The notes under the pieces are model-generated. The model was not told the DNA's origin and did no database searches. It worked only from the letters and a program-made list of their open reading frames with translations. Shown here piece after piece: positions 27,478 through 36,084 of a stretch of DNA of 64,000 nt. The stretch lies in assembly GCF_025336545.1 (NCBI RefSeq), contig NZ_JAODBU010000008.1:1-64000 (forward strand). Reading direction: 5' to 3'. Source of the DNA: Eubacterium_U album. GTDB lineage: Bacteria; Bacillota; Clostridia; Lachnospirales; Lachnospiraceae. Every line of letters begins with the position of its first letter. The stretch's first letter is position 1. The position numbers and the translations under genes are program-made.

Positions 27478-27520
27478 AAAAAAGTGTAACAATTATTTTT
27501 GTTAATTGTTACACTTTTTG
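27478..27520. terminator. Bidirectional terminator between aroA and tyrA
   Basis: AAAAAGTGTAACAATTA and TAATTGTTACACTTTTT form a 17-bp perfect stem with a short loop; A and T runs flank it on both sides. Confidence 0.9.
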
Positions 27521-27526
27521 TTATAT

Positions 27527-28627
27527 TTATTGTCTCTTTACTATGTCATATTTATGTCTTTCAAGCATTTCTACAGCTCTATCAGCTGAATCCTGGTCAT
27601 AGAAAGAAATTTTAAGAACACCATCTTCAAATTCCCTATTATGAACAATTCCGATATTTTTAATGCTGACGCCACTTGTTGCAAGGATAGTTGCAATAGT
27701 AGCAATTGCACCTGATTCATCGATAATATTACAGTAAATTCTGTAACTTCTAGGTATGATAGAATTGTTATGTTCTTCAATGTTATCTCTGTAATCACGG
27801 CTTTCAGTAATAAGAGCATTGATGTCTGAGCCACGTTTGTTATCAAGGCTTGATTTAATATCTTTTAAATCATGAATATATTTGTCAAGCATAATGCTGA
27901 TGTTTTTGGTGTTAGTCATACAAATCTGTTCCCACATTTCAGGTGAAGAACTGGCGATTCTTGTTATGTCTTTAAAACCTCCGGCAGCTAAAGTTTTCAT
28001 ATACTCTTCCTTTGAGTCGTTATGTTTTACTAAGTTAACAAGACTGGCTGCAATCAAATGAGGAAGATGACTAATTGCTGCAACAACTTTATCATGTTCT
28101 TCATAAGATATACGAATTGGAATTGCTCCAATCATTTTAACAATTTTAGTTAATTCATCTACATATTTTTGCTCGACTTTATTTGTAGGAGTAAGAGGGT
28201 AGTATGCATTTTCAACAAGTCGGTCATTAGCATTTTCATATCCTGTTTTCTCAGAACCGGCCATAGGATGTCCGCCGATAAAATGTTCTTCAAGACCAAT
28301 GGCATTTACAGCCTGATGAATATTTGTTTTTACACTACCAACATCTGTTATAATACAGTTATCATTTATAATTTTTTTTAAAATACTTAGGTATTCAACA
28401 TTTTTTTCAACAGGAGTGCATAAGAAAATATAATCACATTGTGAAAATGTTGAATCAACCTTATCAGTTGCAATATTTGCAGTACCATCATTTAAAGCTA
28501 ATGTTCTGGATGATTCACGTCTGTTATATACAATAATTGTTGATTCAGGTAAAACACGTCGAATAGCTTTTGCAATAGAACCACCAATTAATCCGATTCC
28601 AATAAATCCAAATGTTAGTTTTCTCAT
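27527..28627 (-). CDS. tyrA: Prephenate dehydrogenase with ACT domain
   Basis: NAD-dependent oxidation and decarboxylation of prephenate to 4-hydroxyphenylpyruvate for tyrosine. The Rossmann motif GFIGIGLIGGS is at residues 7-17; GGHPMAGSEKTGYENA is the active-site loop with the catalytic His; AISHLPHLIAASL follows. The C-terminal 75 residues form an ACT domain (GAIATIATILATSGVSIKNIG), expected to give feedback control by tyrosine. It has 366 residues. GAAAGGA precedes the ATG on the minus strand. Confidence 0.94.
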   Translation of the reverse strand: MRKLTFGFIGIGLIGGSIAKAIRRVLPESTIIVYNRRESSRTLALNDGTANIATDKVDSTFSQCDYIFLCTPVEKNVEYLSILKKIINDNCIITDVGSVKTNIHQAVNAIGLEEHFIGGHPMAGSEKTGYENANDRLVENAYYPLTPTNKVEQKYVDELTKIVKMIGAIPIRISYEEHDKVVAAISHLPHLIAASLVNLVKHNDSKEEYMKTLAAGGFKDITRIASSSPEMWEQICMTNTKNISIMLDKYIHDLKDIKSSLDNKRGSDINALITESRDYRDNIEEHNNSIIPRSYRIYCNIIDESGAIATIATILATSGVSIKNIGIVHNREFEDGVLKISFYDQDSADRAVEMLERHKYDIVKRQ

Positions 28628-28671
28628 TTTTTAAGTCCTTTCTTCCCGTAAATTAATCTTCCAACTTTAAC

Positions 28672-28696
28672 GCTTTAAAGTTTAGCACTTTAAAGC
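28672..28696. promoter_or_regulatory. Inverted repeat upstream of tyrA, possible operator
   Basis: GCTTTAAAG (28672-28680) and CTTTAAAGC (28688-28696) are perfect inverted arms 7 bases apart, and each arm is itself nearly palindromic; a third ACTTTAA lies at 28664. It sits 45-70 bases before the tyrA start on the minus strand, a place for a repressor site. Confidence 0.35.
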
Positions 28697-28890
28697 AAGA
28701 TATTCAATATAAAATTTAAACTTTATGTATTAAATAAAAAATTATAAGAATTATTCAAGGCATTATAACCCATTTTATAGGAAAAAACAAATTTTTATTG
28801 TAACGTTTTTTAACATAGAGGAATGTTGTAAATCATATAATAATTTTGTAAAATAGATTATATGATAATGAACGGATTAATTAAATATTA

Positions 28891-28968
28891 AAAATGGTGA
28901 ACGAAATTATTTTTTATAAATGTTTCAAGAAATAAGCCACCAACCACTGGAAGGGGCAATACATAATA
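28891..28968 (+). repeat. Family A structured intergenic element, copy 2 (before EF-G paralogue)
   Basis: Domain 1 is decayed: TGAACGAA and TATAAATGTTTC remain but the left outer arm is lost. Domain 2 is kept: AATAAGCCACC, then CCACTGG in place of CCGAAGG, then GGGGCAATACATA. It ends about 20 bases before the ATG, just before the AGGAGGG ribosome site. Confidence 0.7.
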
Positions 28969-28987
28969 ATATTAGGAGGGTACAGCT

Positions 28988-31078
28988 ATGAATGTGTATA
29001 AAACATCTCAGGTTAGGAATGTAGTTTTTTTAGGACACGGAGGCGCAGGTAAAACTACATTAGCAGAAGCAATGGCGTACGCAACAGGAGTGATAACCAG
29101 AATGGGCAGTGTCGATAATGGAAACACTATAAGCGATTATGACTCAGAAGAAATTAAGCGTAAGTTTTCTATTAATGCGGCAGTTATTCCAATAGAATGG
29201 AACGGATTAAAGATTAATATATTGGATGCTCCGGGTTATTTTGATTTTGTCGGACAGACAGAGGATGCCATGAGTGTGGCAGATGCAGCTGTAATAGTAG
29301 TAAATGGCAAAGCAGGATTAGAAGTAGGAACGATAAAGGCATGGGAAATATGTGAACGAAGAAAAATTCCAAGAATATTTTTTATTACAGGAATGGATGA
29401 TCCTAATGCTAAATATATGGAAACCGTAAAGCAATTAAAGGAAACATTTGGTAAACAGATTGCTCCGTTTCATTTGCCAATAATTGAAGATGGCATTTTA
29501 ACAGGATATGTAAATGTTGTTAAAATGGGTGGACGAAAATTTGTAGGTGATAATGGCGAATATGTGGAAAGAGATATACCGGATAATCTTGAAAGTGATT
29601 TGATTCCATGTAGAGAACAGCTTATGGAGGCTGTGGCGGAGTCAGACGAAGAACTTATGGATAAATATTTTAGTGGGGAAGAATTTTCAAATGAAGAAAT
29701 ATCAAAAGCACTTAGAAAAAGTGTAATAAGTTGTGACATAGTTCCTGTACAAATAGGAGCAGGTATTAACTGTAAAGGTGTAAATATGCTTTTACAGACA
29801 TTCGAAAAATATTTCCCATCACCTGATAAGGCAGAGGTATTTAAGAAAGGAAAAAATCAGGATACAGGTGAGGATGTAATAGCTGATTTTGATGAAACTA
29901 AACCTGTAACGGCATATGTATTTAAAACAATAATGGATCCGTTTGTCGGTAAATATTCATTAGTAAAGGTAAGAACAGGTATACTTAAGGCATCAACTAC
30001 AGTTTATAATCCGTCAAAAGGAATCGAGGAAAAATTAGGAAAACTTTATACTATATGTGGCAAAAATATTTCTGAAATAACCGAATTACACGCAGGAGAT
30101 ATAGGAGCGGTAGGCAAGCTTACAAGCACCAGAACAGGCGATACTTTAGCAACAAAGGAATGGCCGGTAGTTTATCACCCAACTACAATGTCTAAACCAT
30201 ATACATATAAACGATATAAGGCAGTAAAGAAAGGTGAAGAAGATAAATTAGCACAGGCATTGGTTAAGTTGTGTATAGAAGATTTGACACTTAAGACAGT
30301 AAGTGACGAAGAAAACAGACAACTTTTACTTTATGGTATAGGAGATCAGCAGTTAGATGTTGTAGCAAGTAAATTAAAGGAAAAATATAAAGTAGAAATT
30401 GAATTGTTAAAACCAAAATTTGCATTTAGAGAAACAATTAAAAAGAAAGTTCAGGCTCAGGGCAAACATAAAAAACAGTCAGGCGGACATGGACAGTATG
30501 GCGATGTAGTAATTGAATTTGAGCCATCAGGAGATTTATCAAGACCATATGTATTTGAAGAAAAGATATTTGGTGGTTCAGTTCCTAAAAATTATTTTCC
30601 TGCGGTCGAAAAAGGAATACAGGAAAGCGTTTTAAAGGGACCTCTTGCAGGATATCCTGTTGTTGGAATTAAGGCAACATTAATTGATGGTTCGTATCAT
30701 CCTGTAGATTCGTCAGAAGTTGCATTTAAAACAGCAACCATGATTGCATTTAAGAAAGGATTTATGGAAGCGATGCCTGTATTACTACAGCCAATGGCAT
30801 TACTTACAGTTACAATACCTGATAAATTTACAGGAGATGTAATGGGAGATTTAAATAAGAGACATGGAAGAGTTGTTGGAATGACTCCTGATAAAAATAA
30901 TATTCAAATTATAGAAGCAGAAATTCCTATGTCTGATTTGTATGGATATTCAACAAGCCTTAGAGCAATAACAGGTGGACTTGGCGAATTTGAATATGTA
31001 TTGTCCAGATACGAGCAGGCACCGGTTGATGTACAGGAAAAAGAAGTGCGTGAAAGAAGTGAGGCTAATAATAAATAA
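28988..31078 (+). CDS. Elongation factor G-like translational GTPase (EF-G paralogue)
   Basis: A 696-residue protein with EF-G domain order: G domain, domain II, III, IV, V. G1 is GHGGAGKTT (residues 16-24), G3 is DAPGYFDF near residue 80. The guanine-specificity motif NKxD reads TGMD (134-137) here. GGHGQYGDVVIEFEP is a conserved domain IV stretch. The sequence matches the EF-G2/FusA-like group of Clostridia rather than the main EF-G of the str operon. It is monocistronic, with a family A element upstream and a hairpin after it. Its role is unknown. Confidence 0.85.
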   Translation: MNVYKTSQVRNVVFLGHGGAGKTTLAEAMAYATGVITRMGSVDNGNTISDYDSEEIKRKFSINAAVIPIEWNGLKINILDAPGYFDFVGQTEDAMSVADAAVIVVNGKAGLEVGTIKAWEICERRKIPRIFFITGMDDPNAKYMETVKQLKETFGKQIAPFHLPIIEDGILTGYVNVVKMGGRKFVGDNGEYVERDIPDNLESDLIPCREQLMEAVAESDEELMDKYFSGEEFSNEEISKALRKSVISCDIVPVQIGAGINCKGVNMLLQTFEKYFPSPDKAEVFKKGKNQDTGEDVIADFDETKPVTAYVFKTIMDPFVGKYSLVKVRTGILKASTTVYNPSKGIEEKLGKLYTICGKNISEITELHAGDIGAVGKLTSTRTGDTLATKEWPVVYHPTTMSKPYTYKRYKAVKKGEEDKLAQALVKLCIEDLTLKTVSDEENRQLLLYGIGDQQLDVVASKLKEKYKVEIELLKPKFAFRETIKKKVQAQGKHKKQSGGHGQYGDVVIEFEPSGDLSRPYVFEEKIFGGSVPKNYFPAVEKGIQESVLKGPLAGYPVVGIKATLIDGSYHPVDSSEVAFKTATMIAFKKGFMEAMPVLLQPMALLTVTIPDKFTGDVMGDLNKRHGRVVGMTPDKNNIQIIEAEIPMSDLYGYSTSLRAITGGLGEFEYVLSRYEQAPVDVQEKEVRERSEANNK

Positions 31079-31149
31079 TTTTGCATGATTCTTGTGTAAA
31101 GTATTATGTTTGAAATTATAAAAACTAAATGATATGTTAAATGTAAGTG

Positions 31150-31190
31150 ACTATAGGGTTATTTGCTTAAGCAAATAATCCTATAGTTTA
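31150..31190 (+). terminator. Terminator after EF-G paralogue
   Basis: ACTATAGGGTTATTTGC (31150-31166), TTAA loop, GCAAATAATCCTATAGT (31171-31187): 17 bp with one G-T. Only TTTAA follows, so termination may be partial. Confidence 0.7.
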
Positions 31191-31201
31191 ATATTGTGGT
31201 A

Positions 31202-31241
31202 GGATTGTGAGAGCGCGTAGCACAGAACAATCCGTAGGCAT
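31202..31241 (+). repeat. Family B hairpin element, copy 1
   Basis: GGATTG (31202-31207) pairs with CAATCC (31228-31233), enclosing a GCGCGTAGCAC inner hairpin; GTAGGCATC follows. Same architecture as the copies at 59224 and 59291. Confidence 0.65.
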
Positions 31242-31269
31242 CAAAAACTCAATATTATATTGTAAAAGA

Positions 31270-31318
31270 AAATAAAGTGAACACGACTCATTTAGTTTAA
31301 CGTTTCTAACGATTAGTT
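31270..31318 (+). repeat. Family A element, decayed partial copy (before deoC)
   Basis: AATAAAGTGAACACGACTCA, then TTTAACGTTTCTAACGATTAG, aligns with domain 1 and the junction of family A. Domain 2 is missing. Stems are broken, so it is probably a dead copy. Confidence 0.5.
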
Positions 31319-31357
31319 GTTAAATAAAGAAAAATAAATTATAAAGGAGAGAATGAG

Positions 31358-32020
31358 ATGGATATTAAAGAAATATTATCAAAAGTTGATCATACGTTAT
31401 TAAGACCGGAGGCGACATGGAATCAGATAAAAAATATATGTGATGAGGGCATTAAATACAATACAGCTTCAGTATGCATACCTCCTAGCTTTGTAAAACA
31501 GGCTGCAGAATATGTTGATGGAAAAATTGCAATATGTACGGTAATTGGTTTCCCAAATGGATATAATACTACAGAAGTAAAATGCTATGAAGCACAAAGT
31601 GCCGTTAAAGATGGTGCTAGTGAAATTGATATGGTTATAAATATTGGATGGGTAAAAGAGGAAAAATGGGGAGAAATATTTAATGAGATTAACAAAGTAA
31701 AAGATTCATGTAATGGAAAATTACTTAAAGTTATTATTGAAACCTGTCTTTTAACAGATAAAGAAATAGAAAAAATGTCAGAAATAGTTTCTCTTTCAAA
31801 AGCAGATTATATAAAGACATCAACAGGATTTTCCACAGAAGGGGCAACTTTCCATTCGGTAAAATTATTTGCTGACAATGTATTCAACAATACTAAAATT
31901 AAAGCCGCAGGTGGAATCAGTAGCTTAGAAGATGCAGAAAAATTTATTGAATTAGGAGCAGACAGACTTGGAACAAGCAGAATTGTAAAAATAGCTAAAG
32001 AAAAAGAAGAAAATCAGTAG
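31358..32020 (+). CDS. deoC: Deoxyribose-phosphate aldolase
   Basis: Class I aldolase splitting 2-deoxyribose-5-phosphate into glyceraldehyde-3-phosphate and acetaldehyde in deoxynucleoside breakdown. Lys153 in YIKTSTGF is the Schiff-base lysine; KIKAAGGISS near residue 180 holds the second catalytic lysine; DHTLLRPEAT is the N-terminal block. It has 220 residues. AAAGGAGAG precedes the ATG. No other deo genes are adjacent. Confidence 0.94.
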   Translation: MDIKEILSKVDHTLLRPEATWNQIKNICDEGIKYNTASVCIPPSFVKQAAEYVDGKIAICTVIGFPNGYNTTEVKCYEAQSAVKDGASEIDMVINIGWVKEEKWGEIFNEINKVKDSCNGKLLKVIIETCLLTDKEIEKMSEIVSLSKADYIKTSTGFSTEGATFHSVKLFADNVFNNTKIKAAGGISSLEDAEKFIELGADRLGTSRIVKIAKEKEENQ

Positions 32021-32063
32021 GGAATATCATATATCAGGGCTTATGAGCGACGTCTATATTCTA

Positions 32064-32091
32064 TTGCAAAAATAACCATTTGTTGTATAAT
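32064..32091 (+). promoter_or_regulatory. Candidate sigma-A promoter before the transpeptidase-like gene
   Basis: TTGCAA (32064-32069), 16-base spacer, TATAAT (32086-32091). Start near 32098, which argues against ATG 32100 as the translation start. Confidence 0.6.
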
Positions 32092-32129
32092 ATAACAGTA
32101 TGCGTGAAATTATGGGAAGGAATGATTTT

Positions 32130-33518
32130 GTGAGTAGAAAAGATAATTCAAAAGCTAAAAATTTAAAAAATATAATTACAACATTAATAGAGGTTATTAT
32201 TGTTGCAGCTATTATTTTTGGCGGCCTGATGTATGTTCAGCATAGATTACAGTCAAGAGGAACTGCAAGTACACAAGGAAAAGGAATTGACAGTAAAGAA
32301 GAAACACAGGATGAAGAGCAGAATAGTGGGACAGGTAAATATAATCTTGTGGTCAATATAAAAAAGAATGCTCTCATTGTATACGAGACAGACAAGGATA
32401 ATAATGAGGTTCCTACCTATGTCTTTCAGTGTTCCGTTGGAGATGGAATAAATGAAGGCAAGGGTAAGGTTCAGAAAAAATACACTTGGCTTGATATTAA
32501 TAAATCATGGCATAAATATAACTCACAGATTTCTGAAAACAGTTGGATTCAGTCAGTTAATTATAGTGAAAAATATAGTTGGACTTTAAATAAAAAATCA
32601 TATAACAGTTTAGGAGAAAAGCAAAAAGCAGGTTCATGTATTTTGCTTACTGCAAGAGATGCAAAATGGATATATGATAACTGTGGAACAGGAACTAAAG
32701 TTAAAATTGTAAAAGGTTCAAAGAAGGATGTATTACCTATGGAACCGCTTACAAAGACTGAAACATATAAAAAATGTGGGTGGGATCCTACTGACACTGA
32801 TGAAGCTAATCCTTATTTAAAGCTTGCTAACAGTACAATTGCTGTTGGTGATAAGGTTGTATATGTTGAAAAAGGTACAGATGTAAAATACCTTGAAAAT
32901 ATAATTGCAATTAATGCTAACGGACAGGATGTTACATCGAAATTAAAATACAATAAAATAGATTCAGGCACGCTTGGAAAAAATAAAGTTAAATTTACAT
33001 ATAAAAATAAAGCCGGAGAAAAATTTTCTCAGACAGTTGTATTTAAAGTAATTGATACGACCTGTCCTAAGGTAACATTATCAACATATAAATTTAAATA
33101 TGAAGTTAAGAGTGCAAGCATAAAAGATTATCAGAAAGATAAAGTAAAAAAAGCAATAGAAGATTTAGTTAAGTCAAAAGCAAGTTGTGATGAAAGTGGA
33201 GTTACAATTAAAGCAGTGGCTTTTCCTAAAGATCAATTAGAAATTGGAGATAATTCCGTTAAAGTAATTGCTACTGATGAATCAGGTAATATTGGAAACT
33301 GTGAAGCAACAGTTGAATTAGTTATTAAGGAAACTAAATTAAATAAGAAACCAAAAGTACCTGAATCGACTAAGCATAAAAAAGAAGAAACTACTACAAA
33401 GAAGAGTAAAGAAGAAACAACGACAAAGAAAAAGTCTGAGGAAACAACAACACAGAATTCTAAAGAAATAACTTCTCAGACTAGTGAAATGCAAACAGCA
33501 GCAAATTTAGCTGAGTAA
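32130..33518 (+). CDS. Membrane-anchored L,D-transpeptidase (YkuD)-like protein with degenerate active site
   Basis: About 462 residues: one N-terminal membrane helix (IITTLIEVIIVAAIIFGGLM), a linker, a YkuD-like domain opening LVVNIKKNALIVYETD, a possible Ig-like domain, and a Lys/Glu/Thr-rich tail with EETTTKK repeats. YkuD enzymes cross-link peptidoglycan using the SHGCIRL motif; here the matching segment is AGSCILLT, so Cys170 remains but the His and Arg are lost. It may bind wall rather than catalyse. GGGAAGG suits GTG 32130; ATG 32112 and 32100 are in frame but have no ribosome site. Confidence 0.65.
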   Translation: MSRKDNSKAKNLKNIITTLIEVIIVAAIIFGGLMYVQHRLQSRGTASTQGKGIDSKEETQDEEQNSGTGKYNLVVNIKKNALIVYETDKDNNEVPTYVFQCSVGDGINEGKGKVQKKYTWLDINKSWHKYNSQISENSWIQSVNYSEKYSWTLNKKSYNSLGEKQKAGSCILLTARDAKWIYDNCGTGTKVKIVKGSKKDVLPMEPLTKTETYKKCGWDPTDTDEANPYLKLANSTIAVGDKVVYVEKGTDVKYLENIIAINANGQDVTSKLKYNKIDSGTLGKNKVKFTYKNKAGEKFSQTVVFKVIDTTCPKVTLSTYKFKYEVKSASIKDYQKDKVKKAIEDLVKSKASCDESGVTIKAVAFPKDQLEIGDNSVKVIATDESGNIGNCEATVELVIKETKLNKKPKVPESTKHKKEETTTKKSKEETTTKKKSEETTTQNSKEITSQTSEMQTAANLAE

Positions 33519-33569
33519 ATAATAAAATGATTATAAATTATAATCTATAATCTAGGAGGAAAAATAATT

Positions 33570-35984
33570 ATGTCTACAGCTTATAATCATAAGACAGTTG
33601 AAAAAAAATGGCAGAAATATTGGCAGGAAAATGAGACATTTAAAACAGATGTATGGGATTTTAGCAAGCCAAAATATTATGCTCTTGATATGTTCCCATA
33701 CCCATCAGGTGTAGGACTTCATGCAGGACATCCGGAAGGCTATACAGCTACAGATATTATGTCACGTATGAAAAGAATGCAGGGATACAATGTACTTCAT
33801 CCAATGGGATATGACTCATTTGGACTTCCTGCAGAACAGTATGCGGTAACTACAGGTAATCATCCTGCAGAATTTACACAGAAGAATATTGCAACATTCT
33901 CAAAACAGTTAAGAGAGTTAGGATTTGATTATGATTGGTCTAAGATGATTGCAACATCTGATCCTAAGTTTTATAAATGGACACAGTGGATATTTAAAAA
34001 ATTATATGAAGCAGGATATGCAAAACATATTGATATGCCTGTAAACTGGTGTGAAGAATTAGGAACAGTTCTTTCAAATGACGAAGTAATTGATGGAAAA
34101 TCAGAACGTGGAGGATATCCTGTTGTTAGAAAGAATATGAAACAGTGGGTAATCGACCAGCCTGCATTTGCAGAAAAACTTTTGGAAGGCTTAGAAGAAA
34201 TTGACTGGCCTGAATCAACAAAAGATATGCAGAGAAACTGGATTGGAAAAAGTACAGGTGTAGAAGTAGAATTCGAAATCGTAGACGGAGGAAAATTCTC
34301 TATCTTTACAACATGTATTGAAACAATATATGGAATTACATTTATGGTATTAGCACCGGATGGTGAAATTGTTAAGAGTCTTATGGACAGAGTAGAAAAT
34401 AAAGAAGAAGTTGAGGCATATATTGCAGAAACAGCTAAGAAGAATGATTTTGACCGTACAGAATTAAATAAAACAAAATCAGGTTGCAGACTTGAAGGCA
34501 TTTATTGTATCAATCCTGTAAATGGTAAGAAAGTGCCTTTATTTATTGGCGATTTCGTACTTGCAAGTTATGGTACAGGAGCTGTTATGGCAGTTCCAAG
34601 TCATGACCAGAGAGACTTTGAATATGCGATAGCACATAACATCGATATGATTCAGGTAATTGAAGGCGCAGATGTATCTGAGCATGCATTTGAGAAACAG
34701 GATTATCTTGGAAAAGGTTGCAAGCTTATTAATTCTGAAGAATTTACAGGCCTTACAGTTGAAGAAGCAAAAGTTGCAATTACAAAGAAATTAGTAGACA
34801 TGGGAGTTGCAAAGGAAACAGTAAATTATCACTTCCGTGAATGGATTTTTGCAAGACAAAGATACTGGGGAGAACCTGTTCCTTGTGTATATAAAGAAGA
34901 TGGAGAAATTTATTTCCTTCCTGACGAAGAACTTCCATTAATTCTTCCACCATTGGATGATTATAAAGGAAAGAATGGTAAAGCTCCTCTTGAAAATGCT
35001 GTTGAATGGAAGCAGTATGATAAAAATGGAATTAAGGGTGTGCGTGAAACAGCAACAATGCCCGGTTCAGCAGGATCTTCATGGTATTATATGCGATATA
35101 TTGATCCTGATAATGATAAAGAATTTGCAAATCAGGAATTGTTAAAACACTGGATGCCTGTAGATTTATATGTAGGTGGTCCTGAACATGCTGTAGGTCA
35201 TTTAATGTATTCACGTATTTGGAACAGATTTTTATATGACCAGGGTCTTTCACCTGTAAAAGAACCATTTAAGAAGTTAGTTCATCAGGGAATGATTCTT
35301 GGTGAAAATGGTATTAAGATGGGTAAGAGATTCCCTGAATTTGTTGTAAATCCAAGTGATATTGTAGAGGAATATGGTGCTGACACATTAAGATTATATG
35401 AAATGTTCATGGGACCAATTGAAGTTTCAAAACCATGGAATTCTGATGCAGTACAGGGAGCTTATCGTTTTATTAAGAGAGTATGGGCATTCTTTACAGA
35501 TGAAGAGAAAATTGTAGATGAAAACGATAATACATTAACAAAGATTTATCATCAGACAGTTAAGAAAGTAACAAATGACTTTGAAGAGTTAGGATATAAT
35601 ACAGCTATTGCTCAGATGATGACATTTGTTAATGAAGTATACAAAGCAGGAAAATGTCCAAAAGAATATGCAGAAAACTTTATTAAAATGTTTTCATGTA
35701 TATGTCCTCATGTAGGTGAAGAAATCTGGCAGATTTTAGGTCACAATGATACAATTGCATTTGAAAAATGGCCTGAATATGATGAGAGCAAGATGGTAGA
35801 AGATACAATTAAAGTTCCTGTACAGATAAATGGTAAAACAAAAGCAGTCGTAGAACTTCCGGCTGATGTTTCAAAAGATGATGCTATTTTAGCAGGAAAA
35901 GAAGCAATAGCAGACAAGCTTACAGGAAACGTTGTAAAAGAAATTTATGTTCCGGGACGAATCATTAACATAGTAATGAAATAA
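33570..35984 (+). CDS. leuS: Leucyl-tRNA synthetase
   Basis: An 804-residue class I synthetase. The HIGH motif reads HAGH (51-54) in GLHAGHPEGYTATDI. The CP1 editing domain contains GTGAVMAVPSHDQRDFEYA, but the usual TTRPDT block reads TTCIET (247-252). WYYMRYIDP is the catalytic core. The KMSKS loop reads KMGKR (583-587). The anticodon-binding and C-terminal domains end PGRIINIVMK. No T-box is present in the 51-base gap before it; AGGAGG is well placed. A terminator follows. Confidence 0.95.
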   Translation: MSTAYNHKTVEKKWQKYWQENETFKTDVWDFSKPKYYALDMFPYPSGVGLHAGHPEGYTATDIMSRMKRMQGYNVLHPMGYDSFGLPAEQYAVTTGNHPAEFTQKNIATFSKQLRELGFDYDWSKMIATSDPKFYKWTQWIFKKLYEAGYAKHIDMPVNWCEELGTVLSNDEVIDGKSERGGYPVVRKNMKQWVIDQPAFAEKLLEGLEEIDWPESTKDMQRNWIGKSTGVEVEFEIVDGGKFSIFTTCIETIYGITFMVLAPDGEIVKSLMDRVENKEEVEAYIAETAKKNDFDRTELNKTKSGCRLEGIYCINPVNGKKVPLFIGDFVLASYGTGAVMAVPSHDQRDFEYAIAHNIDMIQVIEGADVSEHAFEKQDYLGKGCKLINSEEFTGLTVEEAKVAITKKLVDMGVAKETVNYHFREWIFARQRYWGEPVPCVYKEDGEIYFLPDEELPLILPPLDDYKGKNGKAPLENAVEWKQYDKNGIKGVRETATMPGSAGSSWYYMRYIDPDNDKEFANQELLKHWMPVDLYVGGPEHAVGHLMYSRIWNRFLYDQGLSPVKEPFKKLVHQGMILGENGIKMGKRFPEFVVNPSDIVEEYGADTLRLYEMFMGPIEVSKPWNSDAVQGAYRFIKRVWAFFTDEEKIVDENDNTLTKIYHQTVKKVTNDFEELGYNTAIAQMMTFVNEVYKAGKCPKEYAENFIKMFSCICPHVGEEIWQILGHNDTIAFEKWPEYDESKMVEDTIKVPVQINGKTKAVVELPADVSKDDAILAGKEAIADKLTGNVVKEIYVPGRIINIVMK

Positions 35985-36049
35985 TTGGGACAAAAAACAC
36001 AATAAAATAATTTCTTGAAATAAAATAGAATTTATATTTCGGGAAATAT

Positions 36050-36084
36050 AAAATGACGCAGGTAATGTTATCTGCGTCATTTTT
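36050..36084. terminator. Terminator of leuS, usable in both directions
   Basis: AAAATGACGCAG (36050-36061) and CTGCGTCATTTTT (36072-36084), 12-bp stem with a 10-base loop. It reaches the stop codon of the convergent metallopeptidase pseudogene. Confidence 0.85.

Larger units (their letters stand above)
28628..28987. other. Intergenic region of 360 bases between divergent tyrA and EF-G paralogue
   Basis: Left part: a CTTTAAAG-type palindromic cluster (28663-28696) upstream of tyrA. Right part: family A element copy 2. The 190 bases between are very AT-rich with no gene that I can support. Confidence 0.5.
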
